A stretch of 64,000 nucleotides of DNA, from NCBI RefSeq assembly GCF_005250615.1, contig NZ_SULM01000011.1, forward strand, positions 124,001-188,000. Direction: 5' to 3'. This DNA is from Pseudomonas rhizoryzae. GTDB taxonomy: Bacteria > Pseudomonadota > Gammaproteobacteria > Pseudomonadales > Pseudomonadaceae. Positions 1 through 8,804 of the stretch are shown here, piece after piece. Under the pieces are notes generated by a model. That model saw nothing but the letters and a program-made list of their open reading frames with translations. It was not told the DNA's origin and did no database searches. Each line of letters starts with the position of its first letter. The stretch's first letter is position 1. Made by a program: the position numbers and the translations under genes.

Positions 1-405
1 GTCCATGGCCACGGCGCTGCCTACGCGGCCGCTACCGGTATAGCGCAGCTCGGCCAGATCGAGCAGGGTCTGCAAGGTCCCGTTCTCACCGGTACCGCCG
101 TGCAGCGCGAGGAACAGCAGATCCTGGTCGCCCAGTTGCGCCTGGCTGAGCACGGCACCGGCGTCCTGGCCGCGCATCCGCACCAGGGCGGTCCGCTCCG
201 GCGGTTCGAGACCGACCCGGGCTTCCAGCAGCGCACGCTCGGCGTCCTCGTCGAGCAGCCCCAGGGCGGTGTCCACGGTCACCACCTGGTGCCCGCGCCG
301 ACGCAGGGCCGCCACCACCTGGGCGCCGCTGGCGATGGACACATCGCGTTCCTCGCTGGTGCCGCCGAGCAGCACGGCGATCTTCAGCTTGTCCTTGACC
401 ATCAT
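1..405 (-). CDS. ddl: D-alanine--D-alanine ligase family protein (N-terminal part, cut by window edge)
   Basis: This is the first 135 residues of an ATP-grasp D-Ala-D-Ala ligase, which makes the dipeptide for peptidoglycan precursors in the cytoplasm. The N-terminal fold motif LLGGTSEERDVS (about residues 11-22) and the substrate-domain motif LALHGGTGENGT match the family pattern, and the segment ends in TGSGRVGSAVAMD as ligases do before the ATP-grasp domain. The start ATG overlaps the dnaB stop in an ATGA arrangement; a second ATG one codon later is equally possible. The catalytic C-terminal domains lie outside the window, so activity cannot be judged. In P. aeruginosa, as I recall, dnaB is followed by alr, so a ligase here is a variation of the locus. 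Confidence 0.8.
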   Translation of the reverse strand, partial: MMVKDKLKIAVLLGGTSEERDVSIASGAQVVAALRRRGHQVVTVDTALGLLDEDAERALLEARVGLEPPERTALVRMRGQDAGAVLSQAQLGDQDLLFLALHGGTGENGTLQTLLDLAELRYTGSGRVGSAVAMD

Positions 406-1796
406 TCGTCCTCGAAAACGTAGCTGCCGGGTGCGAGATTCTCGAACCGGGTGTATTTGCCGATGAAGGCCAGCCGCGTGGTGCCGATCGGGCCGTTACG
501 CTGCTTGCCGATGATGATTTCCGCCACGCCCTTGTACTCGGTTTCCGGGTGGTACACCTCGTCCCGGTAGACGAACATGATGACGTCGGCGTCCTGCTCG
601 ATGGCGCCCGACTCACGCAGGTCGGAGTTCACCGGGCGCTTGTTCGGTCGCTGCTCCAGGGAGCGGTTGAGCTGGGACAGCGCCACCACCGGGCAGTTGA
701 ACTCCTTGGCCAGGCCCTTGAGCGAGCGGGAGATTTCGGAGATCTCGTTGGTGCGGTTCTCACCGCCGCTGCCGCCGATCTGCATCAGCTGCAGGTAGTC
801 CACCATGATCAGCGCCAGGTCGCCGTGCTCGCGCACCAGGCGGCGCGTACGAGCACGCATTTCCGAAGGACTGATGCCAGCGGTATCGTCGATGAACAGC
901 TTGCGGTCGTTGAGCAGGTTGACCGCCGAGGTCAGCCGCGGCCAGTCGTCATCGTCCAGCTTGCCGGAACGCACCTTGGTCTGGTCGATGCGACCGAGGG
1001 ACGACAGCATCCGCAGCACGATGGAGTCGGCGGGCATCTCCAGGGAGAACACCAGCACCGCCTTGTCGGTCCGCAGTACCGCGTTCTCCACCAGGTTCAT
1101 GGCAAAGGTGGTCTTCCCCATGGACGGCCGGCCGGCGACGATGATCAGATCCGCCGGCTGCAAGCCGCTGGTCTTTTCGTCCAGGTCGGCGAAGCCGGTG
1201 GAAACGCCGGTGATGGCGTCGCTGGAGTTGAACAGGGTATCGATGCGGTCGATGGCCTTGGTCAGGATGTCATTCACCCCCACCGGGCCGCCGGATTTGG
1301 GGCGTGCTTCGGCGATCTCGAAGATCTTGCGCTCGGCTTCGTCGAGCAGCTCGTTGGCGCCACGCCCTTCCGGGTTGTAGGCGCTGTCGGCGATGTCGGC
1401 GCTGATGCCGATCAGTTGGCGCAGGGTGGCCCGCTCGCGCACGATCTGGGCATAGGCCTTGATGTTGGCCACCGACGGCGTGTTTCTGGCCAGCTCGGCC
1501 AGATAGGCCAGGCCACCCACCTGGGGCAGTTGGCCTTCGTTATCCAGTTGTTCGGACAGGGTCACCACGTCGAACGGCTGGTTGCGCTCGGCCAGACGGG
1601 CCACGGCGCGGAAGATGAGTCTATGGTCGTGCCGATAGAAGTCGCCATCGGACACCTGATCGAGCACGCGCTCCCAGGCATTGTTGTCCAGCATCAGACC
1701 ACCCAACACGGCCTGTTCGGCCTCGATGGAATGCGGCGGCACCTTGAGGGCAGCGGTCTGCAGATCGTACTGCTCGGGCAGGGAAATCTCGTTCAT
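402..1796 (-). CDS. dnaB: Replicative DNA helicase DnaB
   Basis: The 464-residue product is the hexameric 5'-3' helicase of the replication fork. The N-terminal domain (about 20-125) contains the conserved HSIEAEQAVLGGLMLDN stretch. The RecA-like motor domain follows, with Walker A GRPSMGKT at about 222-229 and the downstream MVDYLQLM and QLNRSLEQRPNKRP motifs. I chose the start at 1796 (MNEISLPEQYDLQT) over an in-frame ATG seven codons upstream because the family begins there. Its stop overlaps the downstream ligase. A 290-base gap holding a palindromic repeat separates it from rplI, so it probably has its own promoter. Confidence 0.96.
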   Translation of the reverse strand: MNEISLPEQYDLQTAALKVPPHSIEAEQAVLGGLMLDNNAWERVLDQVSDGDFYRHDHRLIFRAVARLAERNQPFDVVTLSEQLDNEGQLPQVGGLAYLAELARNTPSVANIKAYAQIVRERATLRQLIGISADIADSAYNPEGRGANELLDEAERKIFEIAEARPKSGGPVGVNDILTKAIDRIDTLFNSSDAITGVSTGFADLDEKTSGLQPADLIIVAGRPSMGKTTFAMNLVENAVLRTDKAVLVFSLEMPADSIVLRMLSSLGRIDQTKVRSGKLDDDDWPRLTSAVNLLNDRKLFIDDTAGISPSEMRARTRRLVREHGDLALIMVDYLQLMQIGGSGGENRTNEISEISRSLKGLAKEFNCPVVALSQLNRSLEQRPNKRPVNSDLRESGAIEQDADVIMFVYRDEVYHPETEYKGVAEIIIGKQRNGPIGTTRLAFIGKYTRFENLAPGSYVFEDE

Positions 1797-1950
1797 GCGC
1801 AGGTCTTGGGCCCCCATTGCGGGCGGCTAAGGGTTTTTCGGACGGCAGAAAAGACAAAGGGCACGTCACTGCCTTGGCAATGACGTGCCCGATTGTCGGC
1901 AGACCGGCGCCGGGGCGCAAGTCCACCAGTCAGGCGACGACGCGCAAGTA

Positions 1951-2083
1951 TCGAAAGCACGCTGGCGAGCTAGAGTCAGGCAAGGCGAAGGCACCTGAGG
2001 AAGCGCAGTTTACAGGCTGTAAATGAGCATTCCGATGGTGCCTTCAACGCAGCCTGGCCGACGCGCAGCCAGTGGGCGTTCGA
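1951..2083 (+). repeat. Palindromic dispersed element, copy A
   Basis: This is a nested inverted repeat in the dnaB-rplI gap. Outer arms 1951-1966 and 2068-2083 pair at 13 of 16 positions. Middle arms 1975-1981 and 2052-2058 pair at 6 of 7, the seventh being a G-T. Inner arms 1987-1995 and 2037-2045 pair at 9 of 9. The core between the inner arms reads GAGGAAGCG, GTTTAC, a 5-base loop, GTAAATGAGC, ATTCCGA, with GGAA/TTCC and TTTAC/GTAAA also pairing. It ends 3 bases from the rplI stop. The same core recurs near 49.8, 53.8 and 58.9 kb with different arm sequences. Confidence 0.85.
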
Positions 2084-2086
2084 GGC

Positions 2087-2533
2087 TTACTCAGCGACGA
2101 CGACGACCTTCACGACGGCTTCGACGTCGGTGTGCAGGTGCACTTCGATGTCGTATTCGCCGGTGTTACGCAGCGCGCCGTTGGGCAGGCGAACTTCGCT
2201 CTTGTCCAGCTCGACGCCAGCGGCGCTGACGGCTTCGGCGATGTCGCGGGTGCCGATAGAACCGAACAGCTTGCCTTCGTCGCCGGAGTTGGCGGCGATG
2301 GTCACGGTCAGTTCAGCCAGCTTGGCGGCACGGGCGTCGGCCTGGGCCTTCTTCTCGGCAGCCTGCTTCTCGAGCTCGGCGCGACGAGCTTCGAAAGCCT
2401 CGACGTTGGCAGCGGTGGCTGCGGTGGCCTTGCCCTGCGGCAGCAGGAAGTTACGGGCGTAGCCGCCCTTGACGTTCACTTTGTCGCCCAGGTTGCCCAG
2501 GTTGGCGATCTTTTCCAGCAGGATGACATCCAT
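2087..2533 (-). CDS. rplI: 50S ribosomal protein L9
   Basis: The 148-residue product is the two-domain L9 protein of the large subunit. The N-terminal RNA-binding domain begins [17 protein letters not shown] and contains [14 protein letters not shown] long charged helix (about 40-75) joins it to the C-terminal domain, which ends in an acidic/valine stretch. It is last in the rpsF-rpsR-membrane protein-rplI operon, 20 bases after the membrane protein gene. Length and sequence are standard. Confidence 0.97.
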   Translation of the reverse strand: MDVILLEKIANLGNLGDKVNVKGGYARNFLLPQGKATAATAANVEAFEARRAELEKQAAEKKAQADARAAKLAELTVTIAANSGDEGKLFGSIGTRDIAEAVSAAGVELDKSEVRLPNGALRNTGEYDIEVHLHTDVEAVVKVVVVAE

Positions 2534-2553
2534 TGAGTCTTTCCTCTTAACTT

Positions 2554-3444
2554 TTAACCTTCACCGTCCGTCGGCCCCTGCGGCTCTTGCGCAGACCGCC
2601 CACGGAAATCGAACACGCTATCGATCACAGCCAGAATCACCAACAACGGATAGATCAACTGCCCGAACAGCAGCAGCGTCACGTACAGCCCCACCAGCCA
2701 AAAGCCCGCCAGGCGCTTGGCCGCTACCAGCCCGTGCAGCAGGGCGATACCGGCGAAGGCCAGCGGCACGCTGCACAGCGGGGTCAGCAGACCGAGCCCA
2801 CTGCCCAGGTTCGGCGCCAGCACCAGCAGGGCCAACAGGCCGAGCGCGATGGCTGGACGCAGGCGCAGCACGCGAAACTCGCGGCCGAACCCCTTGGGGT
2901 TGTACAGCGCCGCCTGCCAATAGCGCCCGAGCATCAGGCACAGCAGGCAGGTGATCTGGAAGAACGCCGCCATAAGGCCGGTCAGCACGGGCAGCAGCAA
3001 CTGCTGCAACTGCGCCTGCTTTTCCGGCGGCAACTGCGCCGCGCTCGGGCCCAACACCTGGGGCAACATCTGGCGGATGGTGTCCGCCAGCTCGTTGATA
3101 CCCTCGGCATAGACCTGTCCCAGCACCAGGGCGAAGACCAGCCCCAGGGGGACACTGGCCAGCAACACCCGCGTCCAGGACAGGCTCTGGCGCAATATCG
3201 CCGCCAGCAGCGTCGAACCCAGCACCACCAGCAGAATGCTGGCATCGCCCCAGTACAACCAGAACAGTGCCGGCAACAGGGCCCAGATCAGCACCCCGGC
3301 CGCGGCGGCAGGTCCCCGGCGCAACAGCACCAGGCTGCCACCGGCAGCGGTCATCCAGTACAGCAGCGGCACGACCGCCCCCAACACCACCACCAGGGTG
3401 GCCTGGGTACGCCCGCGCATGATGAACTCAGCCAGAGGCCGCAT
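2554..3444 (-). CDS. DUF2232-type polytopic membrane protein of the rpsF-rplI operon
   Basis: A 296-residue integral membrane protein with about seven or eight hydrophobic segments, from [15 protein letters not shown] near the N-terminus to [25 protein letters not shown] near the C-terminus. A hydrophilic loop (about 115-150) separates the halves, and the last 20 residues are charged. Pseudomonads carry a membrane protein of the YybS/DUF2232 type between rpsR and rplI, and position, size and topology fit it. The gene lies 35 bases after rpsR and 20 before rplI. The molecular function is not known to me; its place in a ribosomal protein operon is the only functional hint. Confidence 0.8.
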   Translation of the reverse strand: MRPLAEFIMRGRTQATLVVVLGAVVPLLYWMTAAGGSLVLLRRGPAAAAGVLIWALLPALFWLYWGDASILLVVLGSTLLAAILRQSLSWTRVLLASVPLGLVFALVLGQVYAEGINELADTIRQMLPQVLGPSAAQLPPEKQAQLQQLLLPVLTGLMAAFFQITCLLCLMLGRYWQAALYNPKGFGREFRVLRLRPAIALGLLALLVLAPNLGSGLGLLTPLCSVPLAFAGIALLHGLVAAKRLAGFWLVGLYVTLLLFGQLIYPLLVILAVIDSVFDFRGRSAQEPQGPTDGEG

Positions 3445-3479
3445 GCCGTGTTTATCCGTTATCCGTGCTCAGGCGTCGA

Positions 3480-3710
3480 TCAACGACCGTGGCTGTCGGT
3501 GTAGGGCAGCAGGGCCAGGTAACGGGCACGCTTGATGGCGGCGCCCAGCTGACGCTGGTACTTGGCCTTGGTGCCAGTGATACGGCTAGGGACGATCTTG
3601 CCGGTTTCGGAGATGTAAGCCTTCAGGGTGTTGAGATCCTTGTAGTCGATCTCTTTCACGCCTTCGGCGGTGAAACGGCAGAATTTACGACGACGGAAGA
3701 AACGTGCCAT
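3480..3710 (-). CDS. rpsR: 30S ribosomal protein S18
   Basis: The 76-residue product begins [17 protein letters not shown] and contains the S18 signature [14 protein letters not shown] and [13 protein letters not shown]18 binds 16S rRNA as a heterodimer with S6, the product of the preceding gene 26 bases upstream. Its expression is probably co-controlled with rpsF through the leader hairpin in front of rpsF. Confidence 0.98.
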   Translation of the reverse strand: MARFFRRRKFCRFTAEGVKEIDYKDLNTLKAYISETGKIVPSRITGTKAKYQRQLGAAIKRARYLALLPYTDSHGR

Positions 3711-3736
3711 GACAATGATTCCTCGCTAGATCCAGA

Positions 3737-4153
3737 TTACTCGGCGCTGTCGGCGTCGTCGGAGCTGCCATCGGCGGACTCAGACTCGGACTCGGCGGGA
3801 CGCTCGCGACGCTCGCGACGCTCGTTGCGGTTTTCTTCGGCCTTGAGCATCTCGGACTGACCGGTAACGGCCTCGTCACGGCGCAGGATCATGTTACGGA
3901 TCACGGCGTCGTTGTAGCGGAAGTTGTCTTCCAGCTCGGCCAGGGCCTTGGCGCTGCACTCGATGTTCATGAGTACGTAGTGAGCCTTGTGCACGTTGTC
4001 GATGGCGTAAGCCAGCTGACGACGACCCCAGTCTTCCAGGCGATGGACTTTGCCACCGTCTTCTTCGATAGCCTTGGTGTAGCGCTCGACCATGCCGCCC
4101 ACCTGTTCGCTCTGGTCCGGATGAACCAGGAACACGACTTCGTAATGACGCAT
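3737..4153 (-). CDS. rpsF: 30S ribosomal protein S6
   Basis: The 138-residue product starts [18 protein letters not shown], followed by the conserved [17 protein letters not shown] and the short beta-alpha-beta-beta-alpha-beta body typical of S6. The C-terminal 35 residues are a Glu/Ser/Asp-rich tail, like the tail that RimK extends with glutamates in gammaproteobacteria. It is first in the rpsF-rpsR-DUF2232-rplI operon. A TAAGGAG ribosome binding site precedes it, with a hairpin just upstream that fits the S6:S18 autoregulatory leader. Confidence 0.97.
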   Translation of the reverse strand: MRHYEVVFLVHPDQSEQVGGMVERYTKAIEEDGGKVHRLEDWGRRQLAYAIDNVHKAHYVLMNIECSAKALAELEDNFRYNDAVIRNMILRRDEAVTGQSEMLKAEENRNERRERRERPAESESESADGSSDDADSAE

Positions 4154-4170
4154 TTAATGCTCCTTACGGG

Positions 4171-4202
4171 TTGCAGCCTGCCGCGCGAAGGCGGTCAGGC
4201 AA
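4171..4202 (-). promoter_or_regulatory. Putative S6:S18 autoregulatory leader hairpin before rpsF
   Basis: On the minus strand, 18 to 49 bases before the rpsF start, a stem GCCTG/CAGGC (4196-4200 with 4176-4180) extended by TTGC/GCAA encloses an asymmetric interior with ACCGCC, a TTCGC loop and GCGG. The published S6:S18 leader motif is a stem next to the ribosome binding site with an internal CCG-containing bulge that mimics the S18 site on 16S rRNA. Position and the CCG element agree. The match is by eye. Confidence 0.55.
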
Positions 4203-4264
4203 GGAGTGAATAGTTCGGATGACTTGCCCGGCGGAGTACGGACGCACTCCAGGCAAGGGGCGAC

Positions 4265-4291
4265 ATTCTAGAGAAGGGCGCCCAGGGGCGC
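4265..4291 (-). terminator. Possible terminator after the response regulator gene
   Basis: Read on the minus strand, GCGCCC (4286-4291) pairs with GGGCGC (4278-4283) across a two-base loop, and is followed by CTTCTCTAG. The stem is perfect but short and the T-tract is interrupted, so termination is plausible but weak. The rest of 4154-4335 holds only the rpsF leader. Confidence 0.35.
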
Positions 4292-4335
4292 AACAGCGGT
4301 TACCACCAGCGCGACCGCCGGCCGGCGTGCGGCGC

Positions 4336-4710
4336 TCAACGTTGCACGTCGGCCAGGGCCTGCCGGATCTTGTTCAGGTCGTAGGGCTTGATCAGCACCC
4401 CGACCCGCTCTTCCATGCCCGGCTCGGGCTCGAAGGCGTAACCGGAGGCGACGACGATACGCAGCGCCGGATCCATCGCCAGGGCGCGACGGGTCAACTC
4501 GATACCGGACATGCCGCCCAGACCGATGTCGGTGAACAGCACATCGTGCTCACCCTGCGGCAGCAGCTCCAGGGCGGCCTCCGCGGAGGCGACGGCCGTG
4601 ACCTGATGATCCAGCTCTTCGATGACTTCCGTGGTCAGCATGCGCAGCGTGGCATCGTCCTCGACGAGCAACACTCGCAAGCCTACCGGCTCTTGGATCT
4701 CCTGACTCAC
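4336..4710 (-). CDS. Single-domain CheY-like response regulator
   Basis: The 124-residue product is a stand-alone receiver domain. LRVLLVEDDATLRMLT supplies the acidic pair, LFTDIGLGGMSG the phosphoacceptor aspartate, VVASGYA the switch Ser/Thr position, and GVLIKPYDL the conserved lysine. There is no output domain, so it should act by protein contact, as CheY or Spo0F do, or as a phosphate sink. The KPY motif and overall sequence resemble receivers associated with hybrid histidine kinases. No kinase gene lies nearby. It sits between rlmB and rpsF on the same strand, 133 bases after rlmB. Confidence 0.88.
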   Translation of the reverse strand: MSQEIQEPVGLRVLLVEDDATLRMLTTEVIEELDHQVTAVASAEAALELLPQGEHDVLFTDIGLGGMSGIELTRRALAMDPALRIVVASGYAFEPEPGMEERVGVLIKPYDLNKIRQALADVQR

Positions 4711-4843
4711 GCGGGCATCCTCTCGTTAGCAGCGCTCGCTCCGGGATTCCGAGCGGCGGGCCTGACATTCTGCGGACCGAAGCATGATTCGTATAGTGCG
4801 ATAGGCACCAAAGCAGCGCCTAGGCGTTTCAACATGTTCGCGT

Positions 4844-5593
4844 TCAGGGCGCGGAGCCTCGTCTTTGCCGTACCGCCTCGAACAGGCAGATGCCCGTCGC
4901 CACCGAGACATTGAGGCTGCTGACGCTGCCCGCCATGGGCAACCGCGCCAGATGATCGCAGTGCTCGCGGGTCAGGCGGCGCATGCCCTTGCCTTCGGCC
5001 CCCATGACCACCACCGTCGGCCCACTCATGTCGACATCGTAGATCTCCTGGGTCGCCTCGCCGGCGGTGCCGACGATCCAGAGGCCGTGCTTCTGCAGCT
5101 TTTCCAGGGTCCGCGCCAGGTTGGTGACCGCTACCAGGGGCAGCACCTCGGCGGCACCGCAGGCTACCTTGCGCACCACCGCGGTCAGGGTGGCGGACTT
5201 GTCCTTGGGGACGATCACCGCCAGGGCTCCCGCCGCATCCGCGCTGCGCAGGCAGGCGCCCAGGTTGTGCGGATCGGTCACGCCATCCAGCACCAGCAGC
5301 AGCGGCGGCCCCTCGGCTCGGTCGAGCAATTCCTCGAGCATGGCCTCGCCCCAGACCTGGCTGGGACTGACCTGGGCCACCACGCCCTGGTGCACGCCCT
5401 CGGCGAGTTCGTCGAGCAGGGCGCGCGGCTTGGTCTCCACCGCCAGCCGCTGACCGGCGGCCAGCTCCAGCAGGGTTTCGACCCGCGGCTCACGCCGCCC
5501 TTCAGCGATCCAGAGCTGCTTGACCCGGCGCGGATGGAAGCGCAACAGCGCTTCCACGGCGTGGATACCGTAGACGGTTTCCAGCTGACTCAT
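4844..5593 (-). CDS. rlmB: 23S rRNA (guanosine(2251)-2'-O)-methyltransferase RlmB
   Basis: The 249-residue SpoU-family enzyme methylates the 2'-O of G2251 in the 23S P loop. The N-terminal L30e-like substrate-binding domain begins YGIHAVEALLRFHPRRV. The C-terminal knotted SPOUT domain carries LVLDGVTDPHNLGACLRSADAAG, GAEGKGMRRLTREHCD and the final SLNVSVATGICLFEA, all family motifs. The start ATG overlaps the rnr stop (ATGA), so the two are translationally coupled, as in other pseudomonads. Confidence 0.96.
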   Translation of the reverse strand: MSQLETVYGIHAVEALLRFHPRRVKQLWIAEGRREPRVETLLELAAGQRLAVETKPRALLDELAEGVHQGVVAQVSPSQVWGEAMLEELLDRAEGPPLLLVLDGVTDPHNLGACLRSADAAGALAVIVPKDKSATLTAVVRKVACGAAEVLPLVAVTNLARTLEKLQKHGLWIVGTAGEATQEIYDVDMSGPTVVVMGAEGKGMRRLTREHCDHLARLPMAGSVSSLNVSVATGICLFEAVRQRRGSAP

Positions 5594-8394
5594 GCGTCAT
5601 CCTTGGGGCGCGACTGGCCCTTGCGATGAGGCTTTTTCGCCTTGGCCTTGGTCCTGCTCTTGGCAGCGGCCTGAGCCTGGCCTTCGGCCTTGGGATTGGC
5701 TGCCGACTTCTTCTTGGCGGCAGCGGCCTTGGCCTTCTTGACCTTGGCTTCCACCGCGGCAGCACCTTCGGCGGCCGCCCCCTTGGCCTGACGCGCCGCC
5801 GGAGCGGTACGGGCCTTGGCCGTGGCACTGGCCTTGCTCTTGTCGACCTTGCCCTGGGCGCTGCTGGTCTTGCCCTGACTGCCGGCCTTGCTCTGGCTGC
5901 TGGACTTACCCTTGGTCTTGGGCCTGGTGCCCTCCACCTTGGCTTCCGCCAGCAGGGCCTGCTTCACCGCGCGGCTGCGCTTGACGTCGGTATTGCCCAG
6001 CAGCTTGTCGGCCTGCTCCAACAGTTCCGGCGACACCGAGGTAGCCGGTGCTTCCGGCGTCGGGGCGACGGCCTGGTCTTCCGCGGGCGCCTCGCGACGG
6101 CGACCGCGACTGTCACGCTTGCGGCGCGGCTCGCGCTCTTCGCGCACCCGCGGCGCGCCGGCACTGGCCGGCAGCACGAAATCGATCTTGCGCTCGTCCA
6201 GGTCGACCCGGGCCACCACCACCTCGAGGGGATCACCCAGGCGATAGCTGCGCCCGCTGCGCTCGCCGGACAGCCGATGATGAACGCTGTCGAAGTGGTA
6301 GTAGTCGTCCGGCAGCGCGGTGACGTGCACCAGGCCCTCGACGAAGACCTCGGACAGCTCGACGAACAGGCCAAAGCCGGTGACTGCGGTGATGACGCCG
6401 GCGTAGGTCTCGCCGACGCGGTCCTTCATGAATTCGCACTTGAGCCAGTTGGAGACGTCCCGCGTGGCTTCGTCGGCGCGGCGCTCGGTCATGGAGCACT
6501 GCTCGCCGAGTTGATCCAGACGCAATTCGTCGTAGGGATAGATGCGCGCCTTGGGCATGCTCGCCGCACCGGCGCGCTTGACGTGCTTGGTCTCCAGCTT
6601 GGAGCGGATCACGCTGCGAATCGCGCGATGGATCAGCAGGTCCGGATAACGGCGGATGGGCGAGGTGAAGTGGGTATAGGCCTCATAATTGAGACCGAAG
6701 TGCCCATTGTTGTCCGGGCTGTAGACCGCCTGGCTCAAGGATCTGAGCATCACCGTCTGGATCAGCCGGAAGTCCGGGCGCTCGCGGATCTGCTGCAGCA
6801 GCGCCTGGTAGTCGGATGGTACTGGATTGGCCTTGCCCTTGGTCAGCGACAGGCCCATCTCACCGAGGAATTGGCGCAGATTGGTCTGCTTTTCCAGCGG
6901 CGGCGCTTCGTGTACCCGGTAGAGGGCGGGAACCTTGTGCTTCTCGAGGAACTTGGCGGTGGCCACGTTGGCGCACAGCATGCACTCCTCGATCAGCTTA
7001 TGGGCATCGTTGCGCTGGGTCGGACGGATCTCGGAGATCTTGCGGTCGGCGCCGAAGACGATGCGCGTTTCCTGGGTCTCGAAATCGATGGCACCGCGCA
7101 CGTGGCGCGCGGCCAGCAGTACCTTGTACAGCCCATAGAGCTGCTCGAGATGCGGCACCACGTCGCCCAGTTGCTTGCGCAACTGCTTGCCTTCGGCCGA
7201 CTTGGGCTGCTCCAACACCGCGGAGACCTTGTTATAGGTCAACCGGGCATGGGAATGAATGACCGCTTCGTAGAACTGGTAGCCGGTCATGCGGCCGGAG
7301 GCGGCGATGGTCATCTCGCAGACCATGGCCAGGCGATCGACCTGGGGATTGAGCGAGCAGAGGCCGTTGGACAGCGCCTCCGGCAGCATGGGAATCACCC
7401 GCGCGGGGAAATACACCGAGTTGCCGCGCTTTTCCGCCTCGGCATCCAGCGCCGAGCCGACCTTGACGTAGTGGGAGACGTCGGCGATGGCCACGTAGAG
7501 GCGCCAGCCGCCGGATTTCTTGGACTCGGCATAGACGGCGTCGTCGAAGTCGCGGGCGTCTTCGCCATCGATGGTGACGAAGGGCAACTGGCGTAGGTCG
7601 ATGCGCTTCTGCTTGTCCTTCTCTTCCACCTCGGGCTTGAGCTTGGCGGCTTCCTTCTCGACGGCCTTGGGCCACTCGTTGGGGATGTCGTAGCTGCGCA
7701 GGGCGACTTCGATCTCCATGCCCGGCGCCATGTAGTCGCCGAGGATCTCGACCACTTCACCCTGGGCCTGGCGGAAGGTGGTCGGCCATTCGTCGATACG
7801 CACCTGCACGAATTGGCCATGGGCGGCACCGCCGTGCTTGCCTTCGGGCACCAGCACCTGCTGACCGATCTTGGGATTATCCGGCACCACGTAGGCCAGC
7901 CCGCTTTCCTGGAAGAAGCGCCCGACCAGGGATTCGTGGGCGCGGCTGACCACCTCGACCAGTCCACCTTCACGGCGACCGCGGCGGTCATGACCGGCCA
8001 CCCGTGCCAGGGCGATGTCACCGTCGAACACCAGACGCATCTGCGCCGGGCTGAGGAAGAGGTCGTCGCTGCCGTCGTCAGGGATCAGGAAGCCGAAGCC
8101 GTCACGATGGCCGGCGATGCGGCCACGCACCAGATCCAGCTTGTCGATGGGGGCATAGGCACCACGGCGGGTGTAGATGACCTGGCCATCGCGCTCCATG
8201 GCGCGCATACGGCGGCGCAGGGCTTCGAGCTGATCTTCGGTAGTGAGGCCGAATTCCTCGGCGAGCTGCGGCCGCGTGGCCGGAGCGCCGCGGTCGGCGA
8301 GGTGAGCCAGAATGAGTTCGCGACTCGGAATGGGGTTTTCGTACTTTTCCGCTTCCCGGGCGGCCTCGGGATCGAGGGATTGCCAATCGGCCAT
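5590..8394 (-). CDS. rnr: Ribonuclease R
   Basis: The 934-residue product is a processive 3'-5' exoribonuclease that can degrade structured RNA. A helix-turn-helix-like N-terminus (about 20-85) is followed by cold-shock domains (about 85-225) and the RNB catalytic domain, whose acidic site GEDARDFDDAVYAE lies at about 277-290. An S1 domain follows at about 655-735 (GVITAVTGFGLFVEL). The last roughly 190 residues are a low-complexity Lys/Ala/Ser/Gln-rich tail ending KKPHRKGQSRPKDDA. RNase R commonly has a basic tail, but E. coli RNase R is near 813 residues, so this one is long. It is cotranscribed with rlmB. Confidence 0.97.
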   Translation of the reverse strand: MADWQSLDPEAAREAEKYENPIPSRELILAHLADRGAPATRPQLAEEFGLTTEDQLEALRRRMRAMERDGQVIYTRRGAYAPIDKLDLVRGRIAGHRDGFGFLIPDDGSDDLFLSPAQMRLVFDGDIALARVAGHDRRGRREGGLVEVVSRAHESLVGRFFQESGLAYVVPDNPKIGQQVLVPEGKHGGAAHGQFVQVRIDEWPTTFRQAQGEVVEILGDYMAPGMEIEVALRSYDIPNEWPKAVEKEAAKLKPEVEEKDKQKRIDLRQLPFVTIDGEDARDFDDAVYAESKKSGGWRLYVAIADVSHYVKVGSALDAEAEKRGNSVYFPARVIPMLPEALSNGLCSLNPQVDRLAMVCEMTIAASGRMTGYQFYEAVIHSHARLTYNKVSAVLEQPKSAEGKQLRKQLGDVVPHLEQLYGLYKVLLAARHVRGAIDFETQETRIVFGADRKISEIRPTQRNDAHKLIEECMLCANVATAKFLEKHKVPALYRVHEAPPLEKQTNLRQFLGEMGLSLTKGKANPVPSDYQALLQQIRERPDFRLIQTVMLRSLSQAVYSPDNNGHFGLNYEAYTHFTSPIRRYPDLLIHRAIRSVIRSKLETKHVKRAGAASMPKARIYPYDELRLDQLGEQCSMTERRADEATRDVSNWLKCEFMKDRVGETYAGVITAVTGFGLFVELSEVFVEGLVHVTALPDDYYHFDSVHHRLSGERSGRSYRLGDPLEVVVARVDLDERKIDFVLPASAGAPRVREEREPRRKRDSRGRRREAPAEDQAVAPTPEAPATSVSPELLEQADKLLGNTDVKRSRAVKQALLAEAKVEGTRPKTKGKSSSQSKAGSQGKTSSAQGKVDKSKASATAKARTAPAARQAKGAAAEGAAAVEAKVKKAKAAAAKKKSAANPKAEGQAQAAAKSRTKAKAKKPHRKGQSRPKDDA

Positions 8395-8514
8395 CAGTCT
8401 GGGGTTACCTTCTATGTCTAGGTTCGGTAGGAGCAGCCATGCAGCCTATTGAAACGTGAAAACAGCGCAATAGTTAGCCTGGCATGCTCAATAAAATATT
8501 TTTCGCAGCAGGGG

Positions 8515-8543
8515 TTTACAAGCAAACGACCCCTGAGTAAAGT
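8515..8543 (+). promoter_or_regulatory. Sigma-70 promoter for the tRNA-Leu pair
   Basis: TTTACA (8515-8520) is separated by 17 bases from TAAAGT (8538-8543), followed by a GC-rich discriminator GCCGCCCC. That arrangement is usual for growth-rate-controlled stable RNA promoters. It lies about 65 bases upstream of the first tRNA-Leu. An AT-rich stretch, ATAAAATATTTTT, sits just upstream and could serve as an UP element. Confidence 0.55.
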
Positions 8544-8606
8544 GCCGCCCCACGACGCCGTGAGCAGTTGCGACGTCGGAGACGATGAGCGATCATCGCA
8601 TTGAGT

Positions 8607-8693
8607 GCCCAGGTGGCGGAATTGGTAGACGCACTAGGTTCAGGTCCTAGCGGTGGCAACACCGTGGAAGTTCGAGTCTTCTCCTGGGCACCA
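8607..8693 (+). tRNA. tRNA-Leu (anticodon CAG), first copy
   Basis: This is an 87-base class II tRNA with encoded CCA. The acceptor GCCCAGG pairs with CCTGGGC. The D arm contains AATTGGTAGACGC, the anticodon stem CTAGG/CCTAG encloses TTCAGGT with CAG as anticodon, and a long variable arm (CGGTGGCAACACCG) is followed by the TTCGAGTC T arm. All 87 bases are identical to the second copy at 8805. Confidence 0.97.
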
Positions 8694-8732
8694 TTCATTA
8701 TAGTCGATCGATTTGCAGATCGGTCGACGAAA

Positions 8733-8755
8733 AGCCGGCGATAGCCGGTTTTTTA
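8733..8755 (+). terminator. Rho-independent terminator between the two tRNA-Leu genes
   Basis: The stem AGCCGGC/GCCGGTT with a short loop is followed by TTTTTTAAT. It begins about 40 bases after the first tRNA. Another imperfect hairpin (GTCGATCGATTTGCAGATCGGTCGAC region, 8702-8728) precedes it. A terminator here suggests that the second tRNA is either a read-through product or has its own promoter. Confidence 0.75.
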
Positions 8756-8804
8756 ATCCTGAAACCCGCAAGGGTGAGGGAAGCGACCAGAAGTCGCACT
8801 GCAG

